A DNA stretch of 64,000 nucleotides from DASUNP01 sp035249305 (GCA_035249305.1 DATFGQ010000131.1:76200-140199), one strand, 5' to 3'; positions 1 to 8,887 are shown, numbered from the stretch's first letter. Numbers and translations are program-made. The notes: a model not told the origin generated them from the letters alone.

Positions 1-923
1 GCGCCGAAGATAACCTCGGCTACCGCGTCCGCCAGAAAGAAGGCTACGTGCCGCTGCCGCCCGTCGACTCGCTTCACGACCTGCGCTCTGACATCGTGCA
101 GAACTTGCAGTCCGTAGGCATCGAGCCGGAGATGCACCACCACGAGGTCGCGACCGGCGGGCAGTGCGAGATCGATTTCCGCTTCTCGACGCTTCTGGGC
201 ACGGCCGACAACGTGATGCTGTTTAAGTACGTAGTAAAGAATACGGCCTTTTATTACGGCAAGGCGGCGACCTTCATGCCGAAGCCGATGTTCGGCGACA
301 ACGGGAGCGGGATGCACTGCCACCAGAGCCTGTGGAAAGGCGAAAAGAGCCTCTTCGCGGGCGACCGTTACGCGGGGCTTTCCGAGATGGCGTTGCATTA
401 CGCGGGCGGCGTGCTCAAGCACGCGGCGGCCATAGCTGCGCTCGCCGCGCCGACGACGAACAGCTACAAGCGGCTGGTCCCCGGCTACGAAGCGCCCGTC
501 AACCTGGCTTACTCGCGGCGCAACCGCTCGGCCGCCATCCGCATACCTATGTACTCTCAGTCCGCCGGGGCTAAGCGACTCGAAGTCCGCTTCCCCGACC
601 CATCCTGCAACCCTTACCTGGCCTTCGCCGCGATGATGATGGCGGGGCTTGATGGCATTCAAAACCGCATAGACCCCGGCGAGCCTCTCGATAAAGACAT
701 CTACGACCTGTCGCCCGAAGAGCTCAAGGACGTGCCGACCCTGCCCGGCTCTTTAGACCGCGCGCTCGACGCGCTTGAGGCCGATCACGACTTTCTGCTC
801 AAGGGTGATGTCTTTAACGAGACCGTCGTCGAGCGCTGGATAAAGTACAAGCGCGAGAAAGAGGTCGACCCGGTTCGCATGCGGCCTCACCCGCTCGAAT
901 TCCAGATGTACTTCGACGCGTAA
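1..923 (+). CDS. glnA: Glutamine synthetase type I, C-terminal part (5' end outside window)
   Basis: ATP-dependent amidation of glutamate to glutamine, the entry point of ammonia assimilation in the cytoplasm. The frame is open from base 3, where it reads NLGYRVRQKEGYVPLPP, so the true start lies before the window. Visible family motifs are DNGSGMHCHQSLW (metal and glutamate binding), the RLVPGYEAP segment and RNRSAAIRIP. The stretch KDIYDLSPEELKDV corresponds to the loop that carries the adenylylated tyrosine in GSI-beta enzymes, and the Tyr is present, so adenylylation control is possible (inference). It ends 17 bases before the next start, which may be co-transcribed. Confidence 0.96.
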   Translation, partial: AEDNLGYRVRQKEGYVPLPPVDSLHDLRSDIVQNLQSVGIEPEMHHHEVATGGQCEIDFRFSTLLGTADNVMLFKYVVKNTAFYYGKAATFMPKPMFGDNGSGMHCHQSLWKGEKSLFAGDRYAGLSEMALHYAGGVLKHAAAIAALAAPTTNSYKRLVPGYEAPVNLAYSRRNRSAAIRIPMYSQSAGAKRLEVRFPDPSCNPYLAFAAMMMAGLDGIQNRIDPGEPLDKDIYDLSPEELKDVPTLPGSLDRALDALEADHDFLLKGDVFNETVVERWIKYKREKEVDPVRMRPHPLEFQMYFDA

Positions 924-940
924 CAGGTAGGGCGAGCCCT

Positions 941-1447
941 TTGAGCAGCACGACTACTCTTTCGACAGAGATTCTGGCGAAGCTCTCCGAGCAGGTCGAG
1001 CGGGCCGAGCACCTCGTAGCGCTTGTGCCGCCTGATAAGACTGAGTGGCGGCCCATGCCCGGATCGATGCGCGTGTGCGATCTTCTAGGCCATTTGCTCG
1101 AATGTCTGGCCGGCTTTTGCGCCACGCTTTACGCCATAGATAAAGAGCGGCTCGCCCACTTCGCGCGCCTCCGCGACCTGGAGGTCAATCACTGTTGCGG
1201 CGTCGAAGAAGCGCGACTGAGAATGCGCGACTACATGGCTCACATCGAAGAGGGGTTCGCCCTGCTCACGGATGAAAGGCTCGCTTCGATCGTGCCGACG
1301 GTCTTTGCCGCCGAGGGCGAGACGGTCATGAGACTTCTGCTCACAAACTACGACCACTTCACCAATCACAAATACCAGTTGTTTTTCTATCTCAAGTTGA
1401 TGGGCGTTTCTGTGGGGACGGGCGACCTGTACAGGCTGCGCGGCTGA
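941..1447 (+). CDS. DinB-like four-helix protein
   Basis: A 168-residue protein with the features of the DinB/YfiT-like superfamily: an N-terminal helix, a histidine in LLGHLLECLAGFC near residue 50 and a C-terminal NHKYQLFFYLKLMG segment whose His would complete the three-histidine metal site. Family members are putative metal-dependent transferases or stress-induced proteins, and the substrate here is unknown. The start is a TTG 17 bases after glnA; no strong ribosome-binding site is visible, so the exact start is uncertain. A hairpin at 1459-1526 follows the stop and may end transcription. Confidence 0.75.
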   Translation: MSSTTTLSTEILAKLSEQVERAEHLVALVPPDKTEWRPMPGSMRVCDLLGHLLECLAGFCATLYAIDKERLAHFARLRDLEVNHCCGVEEARLRMRDYMAHIEEGFALLTDERLASIVPTVFAAEGETVMRLLLTNYDHFTNHKYQLFFYLKLMGVSVGTGDLYRLRG

Positions 1448-1458
1448 AGAGAGATGAA

Positions 1459-1526
1459 GGGCCATCCGCCCTGGCGCCAATAGATCAAGCAGCAAGTTGA
1501 TTGAGTCTACTGAAAACGGATGGCCC
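1459..1526. repeat. Inverted repeat after the DinB-like gene
   Basis: The 10-base arms GGGCCATCCG (1459-1468) and CGGATGGCCC (1517-1526) are perfect complements around a 48-base loop. The position just past a stop codon suggests transcript termination or 3'-end stabilisation, although there is no T-run. Confidence 0.5.
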
Positions 1527-1888
1527 GTTTCACCCGTTCAAACTTGGAGAGGGATGAACAGGCTTAATCGACATGCAAATACCGCGTGAGCTCGCTACAT
1601 TCTCTAGTGTTAAGCGGGGAAGAGGTTGAGAGACGCATAAAGCCCAGAATGCAGACCTGCATTTCTTGAATGATAGCTCAAGTTCTGGGGCCTGGGCCGT
1701 CGTCAGTATTCAAACTATCAGAGAGTAATCGCAAGAAGTCATAGAACTCTCCTATCAGCAAGAAGCGTGCCGACTCAATATGCCTGCTTGAATGCGCAAT
1801 TGGCGCGCTCGGGACTGGTCTTTCGCCACCCATTCGAGAAGAAACTACACTAGGGCTGTGAAATTTTTGCCGGGCGTTTCCCCCTCTA
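1527..1888. other. Non-coding gap between convergent genes
   Basis: About 360 bases without a convincing ORF. The only structure I see is the short palindrome AATGCAG-AC-CTGCATT at 1648-1663. No tRNA or known riboswitch is recognisable. Confidence 0.5.
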
Positions 1889-3337
1889 TCAGAAGCTGAT
1901 CGTCGCTTCGCTGGAACATTGATTGCCGCCCTCGACGCAGACTTTGTATCTGAAAGTCCCGGCCGCGCGCCTGTTGAGCTGGTCGCTGTACCTGCCTGTG
2001 TTCGTCACGGTGGCTATGCGCGAGCCGTCGCGATAAATGTCGACGAACCTCGCGCCCGCGGCCCCGCTCCAATTCAGATCGACAAACCTCGCTTTGTTGG
2101 TAAGGCGCGTCGAGAGCGCGAGCGTTAAAGGCGGCGGCGGCGGCGGCGCGCCGCCCGCGCTCAAGAAGACCATTATGTTTCCGCTGCCCTGGTTGACGAC
2201 GACCATGTCGTGCAACGAGTCGCCATCAAGATCCGCCGCGTCGACGTCCGCGGGGTGTTGCCCGACATTAAAGTACTGGGCGGCGAAGTTGTAATTGCCC
2301 TGGTTCATGAAAACGGTGAGCCATGCTGTCCCCCAGCTCACGGCGGCAATATCGCTGCGGCCATCGCCGTTAAAATCTCCCGAAGTTATGCTGGTCGGCG
2401 TATCGACGGCGGTCAGTTCCGAGTATCCAAGAAAACCTCCGGCGGGGTCGTCGTTGAACAGTAGGATTATCTGCGAGAAGTAAGCGTTCGCGATCGCCAG
2501 GTCCGGAGTGCCGTCGCCATCGAAATCGTCGACCGTCACGTCATCGGGCAGGTCGCCCGCGTAGTGGCTCTCGGGCGGGCCGAAGGCGCCATTCCTGTTG
2601 TTATAGATCACCGTGGCGCTGCCGGCGGCGACCCGGTTAACGTAGACGATGTCTTTAAAGCCGTCGCGGTTGAAGTCGCCGAGGGCTATCGATCTTGAAG
2701 AAGCGCCCGCACCATACGTGCCGTTAAACCCGAAGCCCCCCTGCCCATTGTTCAGCAGCACGCCCGCCCTCGAACACTGGCCTATGTCGGCAAGGTCGTT
2801 GTCGCCATCAAGGTCGAGGTCGCCGATCGCGACGCCTCTCGATGAGTTGCAGACGTTATAATTGACCGGAGAGGCGAAGGCGCGGTTGCCTTGATTGAGC
2901 AGGACCGAGACGGCCCCCGTTTGAGTAGAGAATGCGACGGCTATGTCTTTGCGGCCATCGCCGTTCAGGTCGCCGATGTCTACGTCGAGCGTGTTGGCGG
3001 TCGAGGGCCACAGCCCGTTTAATGAGATACGTTGGAACGAGCCCGCGCCATTGTTGAAGAAGAGTTGTAAGCTCCCCTGGAGGTTGACGACCGCGATGTC
3101 GTTTAACCCGTCGTTATCCAGGTCTGCTATCTTCGCCGCCGAAGGGTTCGCCCCCGCGCTGAAAGTGACGGCTGTGTAACTCGATTGTAATCCTACTTCG
3201 GCATGCGTCGAGCCTGGCAAGGACATAGAGATGCCGGCTGAAAACAGCAGCGCCGTCACTATGAACCGCGATGCGACCCTGGCAAAACGTCTTGGCTGTC
3301 CACTAATCGCACGACCTGAGGCTGTAATTCTTTCCAT
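1889..3337 (-). CDS. Secreted FG-GAP/VCBS repeat protein
   Basis: A 482-residue exported protein of unknown target. The start is placed at 3337 because a strong GGAGGAGGG ribosome site (complement of 3345-3353) lies just upstream; an upstream in-frame ATG at 3373 lacks one. The N-terminus is a signal peptide with a hydrophobic stretch near FIVTALLFSAGISMS. The body holds at least six FG-GAP/VCBS repeats recognised by calcium-loop cores such as DLNGDGRKDIAV, DLDLDGDNDLAD and DFNGDGRSDIAA, which normally fold into a beta-propeller. A Pro-rich linker (APPPPPP) leads to a C-terminal fibronectin-III-like domain with two cysteines (VCVEGGNQCSS). Adhesion or surface binding is likely but unproven. 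Confidence 0.88.
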   Translation of the reverse strand: MERITASGRAISGQPRRFARVASRFIVTALLFSAGISMSLPGSTHAEVGLQSSYTAVTFSAGANPSAAKIADLDNDGLNDIAVVNLQGSLQLFFNNGAGSFQRISLNGLWPSTANTLDVDIGDLNGDGRKDIAVAFSTQTGAVSVLLNQGNRAFASPVNYNVCNSSRGVAIGDLDLDGDNDLADIGQCSRAGVLLNNGQGGFGFNGTYGAGASSRSIALGDFNRDGFKDIVYVNRVAAGSATVIYNNRNGAFGPPESHYAGDLPDDVTVDDFDGDGTPDLAIANAYFSQIILLFNDDPAGGFLGYSELTAVDTPTSITSGDFNGDGRSDIAAVSWGTAWLTVFMNQGNYNFAAQYFNVGQHPADVDAADLDGDSLHDMVVVNQGSGNIMVFLSAGGAPPPPPPLTLALSTRLTNKARFVDLNWSGAAGARFVDIYRDGSRIATVTNTGRYSDQLNRRAAGTFRYKVCVEGGNQCSSEATISF

Positions 3338-3344
3338 GTCTGAA

Positions 3345-3353
3345 CCCTCCTCC
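3345..3353 (-). promoter_or_regulatory. Ribosome-binding site that sets the FG-GAP gene start
   Basis: Minus-strand GGAGGAGGG seven bases before the ATG at 3337. It decides between two in-frame ATG codons. Confidence 0.75.
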
Positions 3354-3530
3354 GACCGGATGCAACGTCCCATTCCGCTTGTTTTCGTCTCAAAGCGCGA
3401 AACTCACAAGGATCGACACAGAAAAGCTTCATATGGTTGCAACGACCGTGCCAGTTTTGTGATTAATATATCAAAATGAGGCAGGCGAGTCCGACGGCAC
3501 GGGTTTGCGCGGGGAGGTTCTATTGGGGAT

Positions 3531-3564
3531 GCGGGGGATAGAGTGTCGCACGTCTATCCCCCGC
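3531..3564. terminator. Strong hairpin after the 66-aa gene
   Basis: A perfect 12-bp stem: GCGGGGGATAGA (3531-3542) pairs with TCTATCCCCCGC (3553-3564) around a 10-base loop. It lies directly downstream of the minus-strand small gene. No T-run follows, so it may act as a 3'-end structure rather than a classical terminator. Confidence 0.6.
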
Positions 3565-3578
3565 CAGAAAGATTCAAC

Positions 3579-3779
3579 TTAGGTTCGCAGCAATACCCAG
3601 GTGGTACTGTGGCCGCTTGAGGAATTGGCGTTAGGACAAGCAGGGAACTTCTGTCCGCTCTTGAGGACAATAACGATGCTGCTATGGCTGTTGCACTTGT
3701 AAACGCCGGACGTCTGAACGGTCCCGCCCGTCGTACCGCTTGTCTGTACGCTGGTCGCACTAGCACTACCGTATCTCAT
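3579..3779 (-). CDS. Small Ser/Thr-rich protein with degenerate zinc-ribbon-like core
   Basis: 66 residues preceded by a clear AAAGGAGA ribosome site, and followed by a strong hairpin, so it is very likely real. The pattern GVYKCNS...LKSGQKFPACP...HSTTWVL resembles a family of small bacterial and phage proteins in which FPxCPxCG...TxW forms half of a zinc ribbon. Here only one cysteine remains in each half (KC and PAC), with histidines nearby (SHSS, GHST), so an altered or lost metal site is possible. The first 28 residues are Ser/Thr/Gly-rich and low complexity. Function unknown. Confidence 0.65.
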   Translation of the reverse strand: MRYGSASATSVQTSGTTGGTVQTSGVYKCNSHSSIVIVLKSGQKFPACPNANSSSGHSTTWVLLRT

Positions 3780-3902
3780 ACTATCTCTCCTTTAAGTTAG
3801 AAGTTATATTCCTACAGTACTGATGATTTAGTCAGTACTAACGAAACCATGCGAAGACGCCAATTAGCTCGCGGCTGCGAGCCGCTTCACTCCACGACCG
3901 AT

Positions 3903-4922
3903 TCACTGCGCAGGCAACTGTATAGACGGCCGCCAGACCCACGGAAACATCGCGTCCGTGACGTGCAGTTCGTCGTTCTTCTTCCTCGTCATTCTTATGT
4001 ACTCCAGCGGCTGCTGAGGAGATTTATTTCTGGCTACGATCTCGTCACGTTCGCGCTGGGTTAGCCTGTATAGCATCGCCTTATCACCGCATTGATTGAG
4101 ACCTCCGACCGCTTCTCTTAAGAACTCCAGGCCATTGCGATAAGGATCGGCGTCCGGCAGCTTACGAGTATTCAGGTACTCGTCCCATCTCTCATACACT
4201 TTATGGGTCGCCTTGTACTCCGCTTCGGTCAGCTCGAACCGCACGAGGACAATCTCATCACTGCCGCTTTTCTTCTCTTTCTCGTTATCCTCTATGATCT
4301 TTTCGTAAAGCTCGGATGGGATCGCCCCGAATACAGCCGCGGCTTTGCCCGCGTCGCCTTTGGCCGGTTGAACGCCGAGCGCTTCGATTTCAGGCGTCCG
4401 CCCATCGAGCACCGTCAATATTGCGAAGGCGACGCCGCCTTGCGCGGGCGGTCCCGTGCGGGCGGCCAGGGTGAGAAAGTACCTGTGCGTCTGCTCCCTC
4501 GACCATCTTGTGACTTCCTCTGTTGCGGGGTCTTGCGTGGTGAAGCTGTTGTCGCTGAACTCGACTATCTTCCACCAGGTCACGCCCGGCGGGAAGAACT
4601 CGTTCCCGCGCCGCGTCGTGAACGTGATGCTCTTGGGCGCGGAAGGTTTGTCCAGGCTGTAGTCGACCGACGTTATCACCTCGAAGTCCTGTGGCAGGGC
4701 CTCGGAGGAGTGCTCAAACAGCGTGACATGCCCCTCCGGCGAATAGCTGAAGAGCATGCGGCTCGTCTCCGTCACTCTTTCCGATTTCCACATTCCTGTA
4801 ATGTTGAACGGGCAGGCCCTCTTCCCATCCGATTTAGCATCCGATTTGGCGCCCGATTGACCGGCCGCGATCACGATGGCTGCCACGCAAAGGAAGAGGA
4901 GCGAGAATATTGCTCTTTTCAT
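3903..4922 (-). CDS. Hypothetical secreted protein, paralogue A
   Basis: A 339-residue exported protein that I cannot assign to a known family. The ATG at 4922 has an AAGGAGAG site upstream and starts a signal peptide (MKRAIFSLLFLCVAAIVIAAG); the longer ORF start at 5006 would bury this signal. After it comes ACPFNITGMWKSE, which matches CEFNIVGTWKAEK in the neighbour encoded upstream. The shared layout (Cys-FNI-G-WK, then FxAIPxExYxxF/I and LNQCG(D/E)K) shows the two arose by duplication. The NI-G-W opening recalls lipocalin-like or stress-response beta-barrels, but that is only a resemblance. It is 80 bases after its paralogue and probably in the same operon. Confidence 0.8.
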   Translation of the reverse strand: MKRAIFSLLFLCVAAIVIAAGQSGAKSDAKSDGKRACPFNITGMWKSERVTETSRMLFSYSPEGHVTLFEHSSEALPQDFEVITSVDYSLDKPSAPKSITFTTRRGNEFFPPGVTWWKIVEFSDNSFTTQDPATEEVTRWSREQTHRYFLTLAARTGPPAQGGVAFAILTVLDGRTPEIEALGVQPAKGDAGKAAAVFGAIPSELYEKIIEDNEKEKKSGSDEIVLVRFELTEAEYKATHKVYERWDEYLNTRKLPDADPYRNGLEFLREAVGGLNQCGDKAMLYRLTQRERDEIVARNKSPQQPLEYIRMTRKKNDELHVTDAMFPWVWRPSIQLPAQ

Positions 4923-5002
4923 GCTAGTAACTCTCCTTACTGAAGCTGCCATGTTTAACCACCGCGACGGCGAATAGTTCCGAAACGAACTCGGCGCGAG
5001 AT

Positions 5003-5995
5003 TCACTTCGCCGCCTGTTGCGCCATCTGGTGCGTGCGCCCTTGAAACTTCGCGTCAGGGACGTGAAGCGATCGATTGAGCCGCTTCAGCTCCCTGAAAT
5101 ACCAGTACGGGATGTATGTCAGCGCGGGGCTGTCCTTCGACGAATTCGAGATGTGATCCTCCATGCTCCAGTCCAGCTTATAGAGCTTGAACTTCTCCCC
5201 ACACTGGTTGAGGGTTTCCGTCACCTGCTTCACGAGCAGTATGTTGTTCATCGAAAGGTCGCCGTATAACAACTCGTTATTGCGAGCGCGACGGTCCCAG
5301 GACTTGACTATCTTCAGCCCCCTCTCGTATTGAGCCGCCGTGATTTCAAGTCGCAGCATGATGTCGCCGTCTTTGCCGGGCTCTTTCATAAACTCGTTAT
5401 AAGTTTCGGCCGGGATCGCGCCGAATGCCCAATAGCCGTTGCGACCAGAGTCGTACATGCCTACGGCGTCTACTTGAGTTTGATGCCCGTCGGTCTTGAT
5501 CATCATAGGGAAGGTCGGCCCGCTTTTGTCATAAAACGTTCCGACGCGCCCGGCCAGGACGATGTAATAGCTGAAAGGGTCTACTCTGACCCATCGCGTC
5601 GGCGCGGAGCCGGGTTTTGTCAAACTCACCCACGTGTCATCGTACTCGGCGATCTGCATCGAGGTCGCGCCCTGTGCGAAGTCTCCTATCTGTTTGTCGG
5701 CTTTGACGGTGACGACCTTCGGCGCTTTGGGGTTATCGATTGAATAAGCCGCGCTGGCAACCTCTCGCAGCTCCGAGCCCTGGCCCGAGAGCACTGTCAC
5801 CTTAGCGTCCGGCGTGAAACGATAGACGATGGGGGTCGCCCCGTCAGCTTTCTCGGCCTTCCAGGTCCCGACTATGTTGAACTCACAGCCCCTCGGCACG
5901 GCGGACTTCTGGGCCTCGTACGACTGGCTGAACGCAGCCGCGGCTGCCGCAAGGCATACAACGCTCAATGAAAGAATGATGGCAAACCGTTTCAT
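5003..5995 (-). CDS. Hypothetical secreted protein, paralogue B
   Basis: A 330-residue protein with an AAGGAGG site close before the ATG and a signal peptide (MKRFAIILSLSVVCLAAAAAAF). The mature part opens with CEFNIVGTWKAEK, and has FGAIPAETYNEFMKE and a TLNQCGEKFKLYKLDW motif, all aligned with the downstream paralogue. The conserved cysteines (in CEFN and NQCG) could form a disulfide in the envelope. Function unknown. A hairpin (6019-6058) lies just before the gene, so transcription may be partly independent of the SCO/multicopper oxidase operon upstream. Confidence 0.8.
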   Translation of the reverse strand: MKRFAIILSLSVVCLAAAAAAFSQSYEAQKSAVPRGCEFNIVGTWKAEKADGATPIVYRFTPDAKVTVLSGQGSELREVASAAYSIDNPKAPKVVTVKADKQIGDFAQGATSMQIAEYDDTWVSLTKPGSAPTRWVRVDPFSYYIVLAGRVGTFYDKSGPTFPMMIKTDGHQTQVDAVGMYDSGRNGYWAFGAIPAETYNEFMKEPGKDGDIMLRLEITAAQYERGLKIVKSWDRRARNNELLYGDLSMNNILLVKQVTETLNQCGEKFKLYKLDWSMEDHISNSSKDSPALTYIPYWYFRELKRLNRSLHVPDAKFQGRTHQMAQQAAK

Positions 5996-6018
5996 TATGT
6001 CCTCCTTGAATCAAATCA

Positions 6019-6058
6019 CTAAGAATAGAAGCCGCCTTTCGGCCGCTCCTATTCTTAG
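6019..6058. repeat. Inverted repeat upstream of paralogue B
   Basis: CTAAGAATAG (6019-6028) pairs perfectly with CTATTCTTAG (6049-6058) around a GC-rich 20-base loop that itself contains GCCG/CGGC. It sits in the 5' region of the gene starting at 5995. Confidence 0.5.
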
Positions 6059-6080
6059 CGTGAGGCGAAGTGAGAATATG

Positions 6081-6107
6081 ACGCAGGGGCCGTGATAGCC
6101 CCTGCGT
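6081..6107. terminator. Terminator-like hairpin after the SCO gene
   Basis: A perfect 10-bp stem: ACGCAGGGGC (6081-6090) and GCCCCTGCGT (6098-6107) with a 7-base loop, nine bases after the stop codon of the minus-strand SCO gene. Confidence 0.6.
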
Positions 6108-6116
6108 CCGGAGCGC

Positions 6117-6797
6117 TCAGTTTGTCATTCGGTAGCCGTATATTTTGCGCTCCTTGTCTATGCGCTCCTGGAGTTTCTTGTTGTCCTCCAGGATTTGCTC
6201 GCGCGTCCTCGGCGGATTTGCCATGGAGATTTTCCACAACACCGTAGTCAAACTGGCCTGCGGATCGACGTGCAGCCAGCGGTTGGTCGCATCGTTGATG
6301 ATGAGCAGGAACGACGTGTGACCGTAGATGTTCGAGTCGATCGCTATGTGGTTCATGCCGAAGAGCCTGTAGCGAATGGTCTCGATGTCGTACGGGTCGC
6401 CCGTCAGGAAGGACCAGCCCGGCCGCAGCGCCTTGTGCATGTGCGCGAAGTGCATCAGCGACGCCGGGTCGTCTTCCTCAGGCTTTACGGTGATCGAGTA
6501 CATGAAGAGGTTCTTACCCATCCGTTCCTTCAATGCTTCATGGACTCTTATAAGGTTGGCTGTGACTATCGGACAGACCCCCTCGCAGGTGGCGTACATC
6601 ATGTTGATTAACACCTGCTTGCCCGCGATCAGGTCGTCGTAGAAGCGAACCTCCTTGTTCTCATGGGTGCGAAGCCGGGCGTTGGTGAAGATCGCGGGCC
6701 CAGGCGACGCCACATGAGGCACACCCTGCACGGGCGCGCGGGGTGTGCCTTTCGGCTGGTCGTCTCCGAGCTTTGTGAGAAACATCCTCCTCTTCAT
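6117..6797 (-). CDS. SCO1/SenC-like copper protein
   Basis: 226 residues with a thioredoxin fold of the SCO1/SenC family, which binds copper and helps metallate or reduce copper enzymes. The CEGVC motif (CxxxC) near residue 70 and the histidine in YGHTSFLLIIND supply the expected Cu ligands. Its start overlaps the multicopper oxidase stop (TAATG), so the two are translationally coupled, which fits copper delivery to that oxidase. Unusually, there is no hydrophobic N-terminal anchor or signal peptide: the first 40 residues (MKRRMFLTKLGDDQPKGTP...) are polar. It may be cytoplasmic or leave the cell bound to the Tat-exported oxidase (inference). Confidence 0.87.
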   Translation of the reverse strand: MKRRMFLTKLGDDQPKGTPRAPVQGVPHVASPGPAIFTNARLRTHENKEVRFYDDLIAGKQVLINMMYATCEGVCPIVTANLIRVHEALKERMGKNLFMYSITVKPEEDDPASLMHFAHMHKALRPGWSFLTGDPYDIETIRYRLFGMNHIAIDSNIYGHTSFLLIINDATNRWLHVDPQASLTTVLWKISMANPPRTREQILEDNKKLQERIDKERKIYGYRMTN

Positions 6798-8887
6798 TAG
6801 CCCAGATCCTCCTTCCTGTAGAGCGGCGCGTCACCTCGGGCTACGCGCTCCGCATTGATCTCCTCCCTGCGCTTGCGCAGCTCGGCCATGCTTTCGACGA
6901 CGTCCCAGCGCACCATCATGAAGGCGTCTTCGTGGTTCATGTTGTGGCAGTGAATCAGGTAACGGCCTTTGAAATCTCTGAACTTCAGCCTGATTCTCAG
7001 CCTGTGCTGGCCGGGCACCGAGTAGACGTCCCTGCGCGAGTTGTTGGCGTCCTCCCACGGGAGCAGCGGGACATTCTGCCTGTTTGCGTTCAAACAACCG
7101 GTCGCGCTGGGAACTGTGCAGACGGTCCGCTCAAGTATACGGCCCTCCTCCAGGTGAATATGCACGGGATGGAGCCAGTTGCCTGCGAGCGTGTCGTTCC
7201 TGATTATCCACTCCTCGCTTGTGCCTTTCAGCACCACATGGTCGACTCGGTTCGGATCGAATGGGCCGCCTGTGCCGTTCGGGTTCTGGGCGGCGGAGAA
7301 GAAGCTATTAGTGTGTTGCGTGTTATCGTCGGTCGTAGTCGAGTGCGAGATTCGGAAGCTGTTCCCGTCGGGTTGACCGGGGATGAACCGGAAGCCCCAC
7401 TCGAAAGGATCGACTCCCGGCGCCGCCGGCGGGATCGGAGGCAGCTCGCAGAGCGTGCTCGGTATCGCCGGAGTGTCGGGGATCGTGGCGTTACCGATTA
7501 CGTCGAACCGCATAAGGACTTTGCCTATCGGTATGCCCGGAGCCGGGTCAGCCGGCGTCGGGCTGGCGACGAACTGCCCGAGCGGCGGGTTCTGTACGTT
7601 CTCCACCAGGTAGACCGACTGGCCGACAGAGAACTGTGAGAAGTCAATGATCACGTCATTACGCGACGCAACGGGGATTTCGAGTTGGGGGAACCCGCTG
7701 GTGCCGCTCACGTCGGCCGGGGTGCGCAGGAAGTTGCCGTCTACGGCGACGACCGTCATACGCGCCTGCGCGCCGGTGGGTCCGTGGAGGCTCAGGGTGA
7801 AGGGCAGTGTCACGCCGGTGTTGATCATGCGGAAGCGGTATTTCCTCCGCCGTACGCCCAGCTTCGGCTGGATCTTGCCGTTGACGGTCCACTTGTCTGC
7901 CGACGGGGCCGCCGCTCCGATTACCTGGAACATCTCTGTGCGTCCCGTGGTGGCGTTCGTCGGGCAGAACCTCTTTATGGCGAGCAGCAGCGGGATGTCT
8001 GTCACGCCGTAAATGGAAGGCAGCCGGAGCGATCCCTGCGTGGCGAACTCCCACGGCGGGTCCGTGTGGTCGTAGGCGAGGTAGGCGCCGTTCGTCCCCA
8101 GGTAGTTGTTGTTGGCGGTCTCGGCCATCAGGTGGTCGTGATACCAGAAGGTGTGCATCGCTTCGCGCGGGTCGCCCTTGACCCCCAGCGGCGCGCTGGG
8201 GCCAAACTCGTCAATGCCTGCGTAGGCGTTGGCGTAGTGGTTGTCTTTGAACAACCCTATGCCGAAGAAGTCGCCCGCGAAGCCGTCGCTTTCAGACCCC
8301 GTGTGCCCGTTGTGCAGGTGGACCGTCGTCTCGTTCGTGCCGAAGCTCTGCGTGGTGGCCGGCAGGTCGTTCTTGAACCGCACCAGCGACGGCACACCGT
8401 AGGCGTTGAGGATCGTCGGGCCTGGGTACTGGCCGTTGAAGCCCCAGATGTATGACGGCAGGTAGTCGCGATGGAACCGATGGGTCCCGGCCTTGAGCGT
8501 CAACAGGTACTGGATCGAGGGGTTGAATTCGGCCCAGCGTTGATGCGGGTCGCGCGCCGCCTCGCCGTTGAGTGTGTTGGCGGTCTCGGTTGGCGCGGGA
8601 TTCAGTATCGTCGGTATCGCTATAGAGGGAATCGGAAGGTCGTCGACAAACGGCGTGTGCGCCGGACTCTGTGGGACAGGTGTCGGCGCGCATAACTGCG
8701 GTTCGTCCACCACGGTCTGCGCGTAAACGGTCGACTTCCTTGACGTCAGGATGGTCGGGCTCAAAATGGTCACAGCGCCGGCGGCGGCCCCCATTTTGAG
8801 CACCTCCCTGCGAGTTATCTTAGATCGCATCTTTAAGTCCTTGCCGTGCTCAGATTCCTTGATCTCCTTCTCCTTCTTTCTGGGCAT
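6797..8887 (-). CDS. Tat-exported multicopper oxidase
   Basis: A 696-residue, three-cupredoxin-domain oxidase of the laccase/bilirubin-oxidase type: oxidises substrates and reduces oxygen to water in the periplasm. The four copper-ligand motifs are all present: HLHNGH (about residue 190), WYHDH (about 249), HPVHIH (about 570) and HCHNMNHEDAFMM (about 645), the last carrying the type-1 Cys, His and axial Met. The N-terminal ITRREVLKMG followed by a hydrophobic run is a twin-arginine signal. AAAGGAGA before the ATG at 8887 supports this start, leaving a charged 20-residue extension ahead of the Tat motif; an internal Met just before it is an alternative. It is in operon with the SCO gene. The substrate (phenolics, Mn, Cu or bilirubin-like) cannot be told. 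Confidence 0.93.
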   Translation of the reverse strand: MPRKKEKEIKESEHGKDLKMRSKITRREVLKMGAAAGAVTILSPTILTSRKSTVYAQTVVDEPQLCAPTPVPQSPAHTPFVDDLPIPSIAIPTILNPAPTETANTLNGEAARDPHQRWAEFNPSIQYLLTLKAGTHRFHRDYLPSYIWGFNGQYPGPTILNAYGVPSLVRFKNDLPATTQSFGTNETTVHLHNGHTGSESDGFAGDFFGIGLFKDNHYANAYAGIDEFGPSAPLGVKGDPREAMHTFWYHDHLMAETANNNYLGTNGAYLAYDHTDPPWEFATQGSLRLPSIYGVTDIPLLLAIKRFCPTNATTGRTEMFQVIGAAAPSADKWTVNGKIQPKLGVRRRKYRFRMINTGVTLPFTLSLHGPTGAQARMTVVAVDGNFLRTPADVSGTSGFPQLEIPVASRNDVIIDFSQFSVGQSVYLVENVQNPPLGQFVASPTPADPAPGIPIGKVLMRFDVIGNATIPDTPAIPSTLCELPPIPPAAPGVDPFEWGFRFIPGQPDGNSFRISHSTTTDDNTQHTNSFFSAAQNPNGTGGPFDPNRVDHVVLKGTSEEWIIRNDTLAGNWLHPVHIHLEEGRILERTVCTVPSATGCLNANRQNVPLLPWEDANNSRRDVYSVPGQHRLRIRLKFRDFKGRYLIHCHNMNHEDAFMMVRWDVVESMAELRKRREEINAERVARGDAPLYRKEDLG

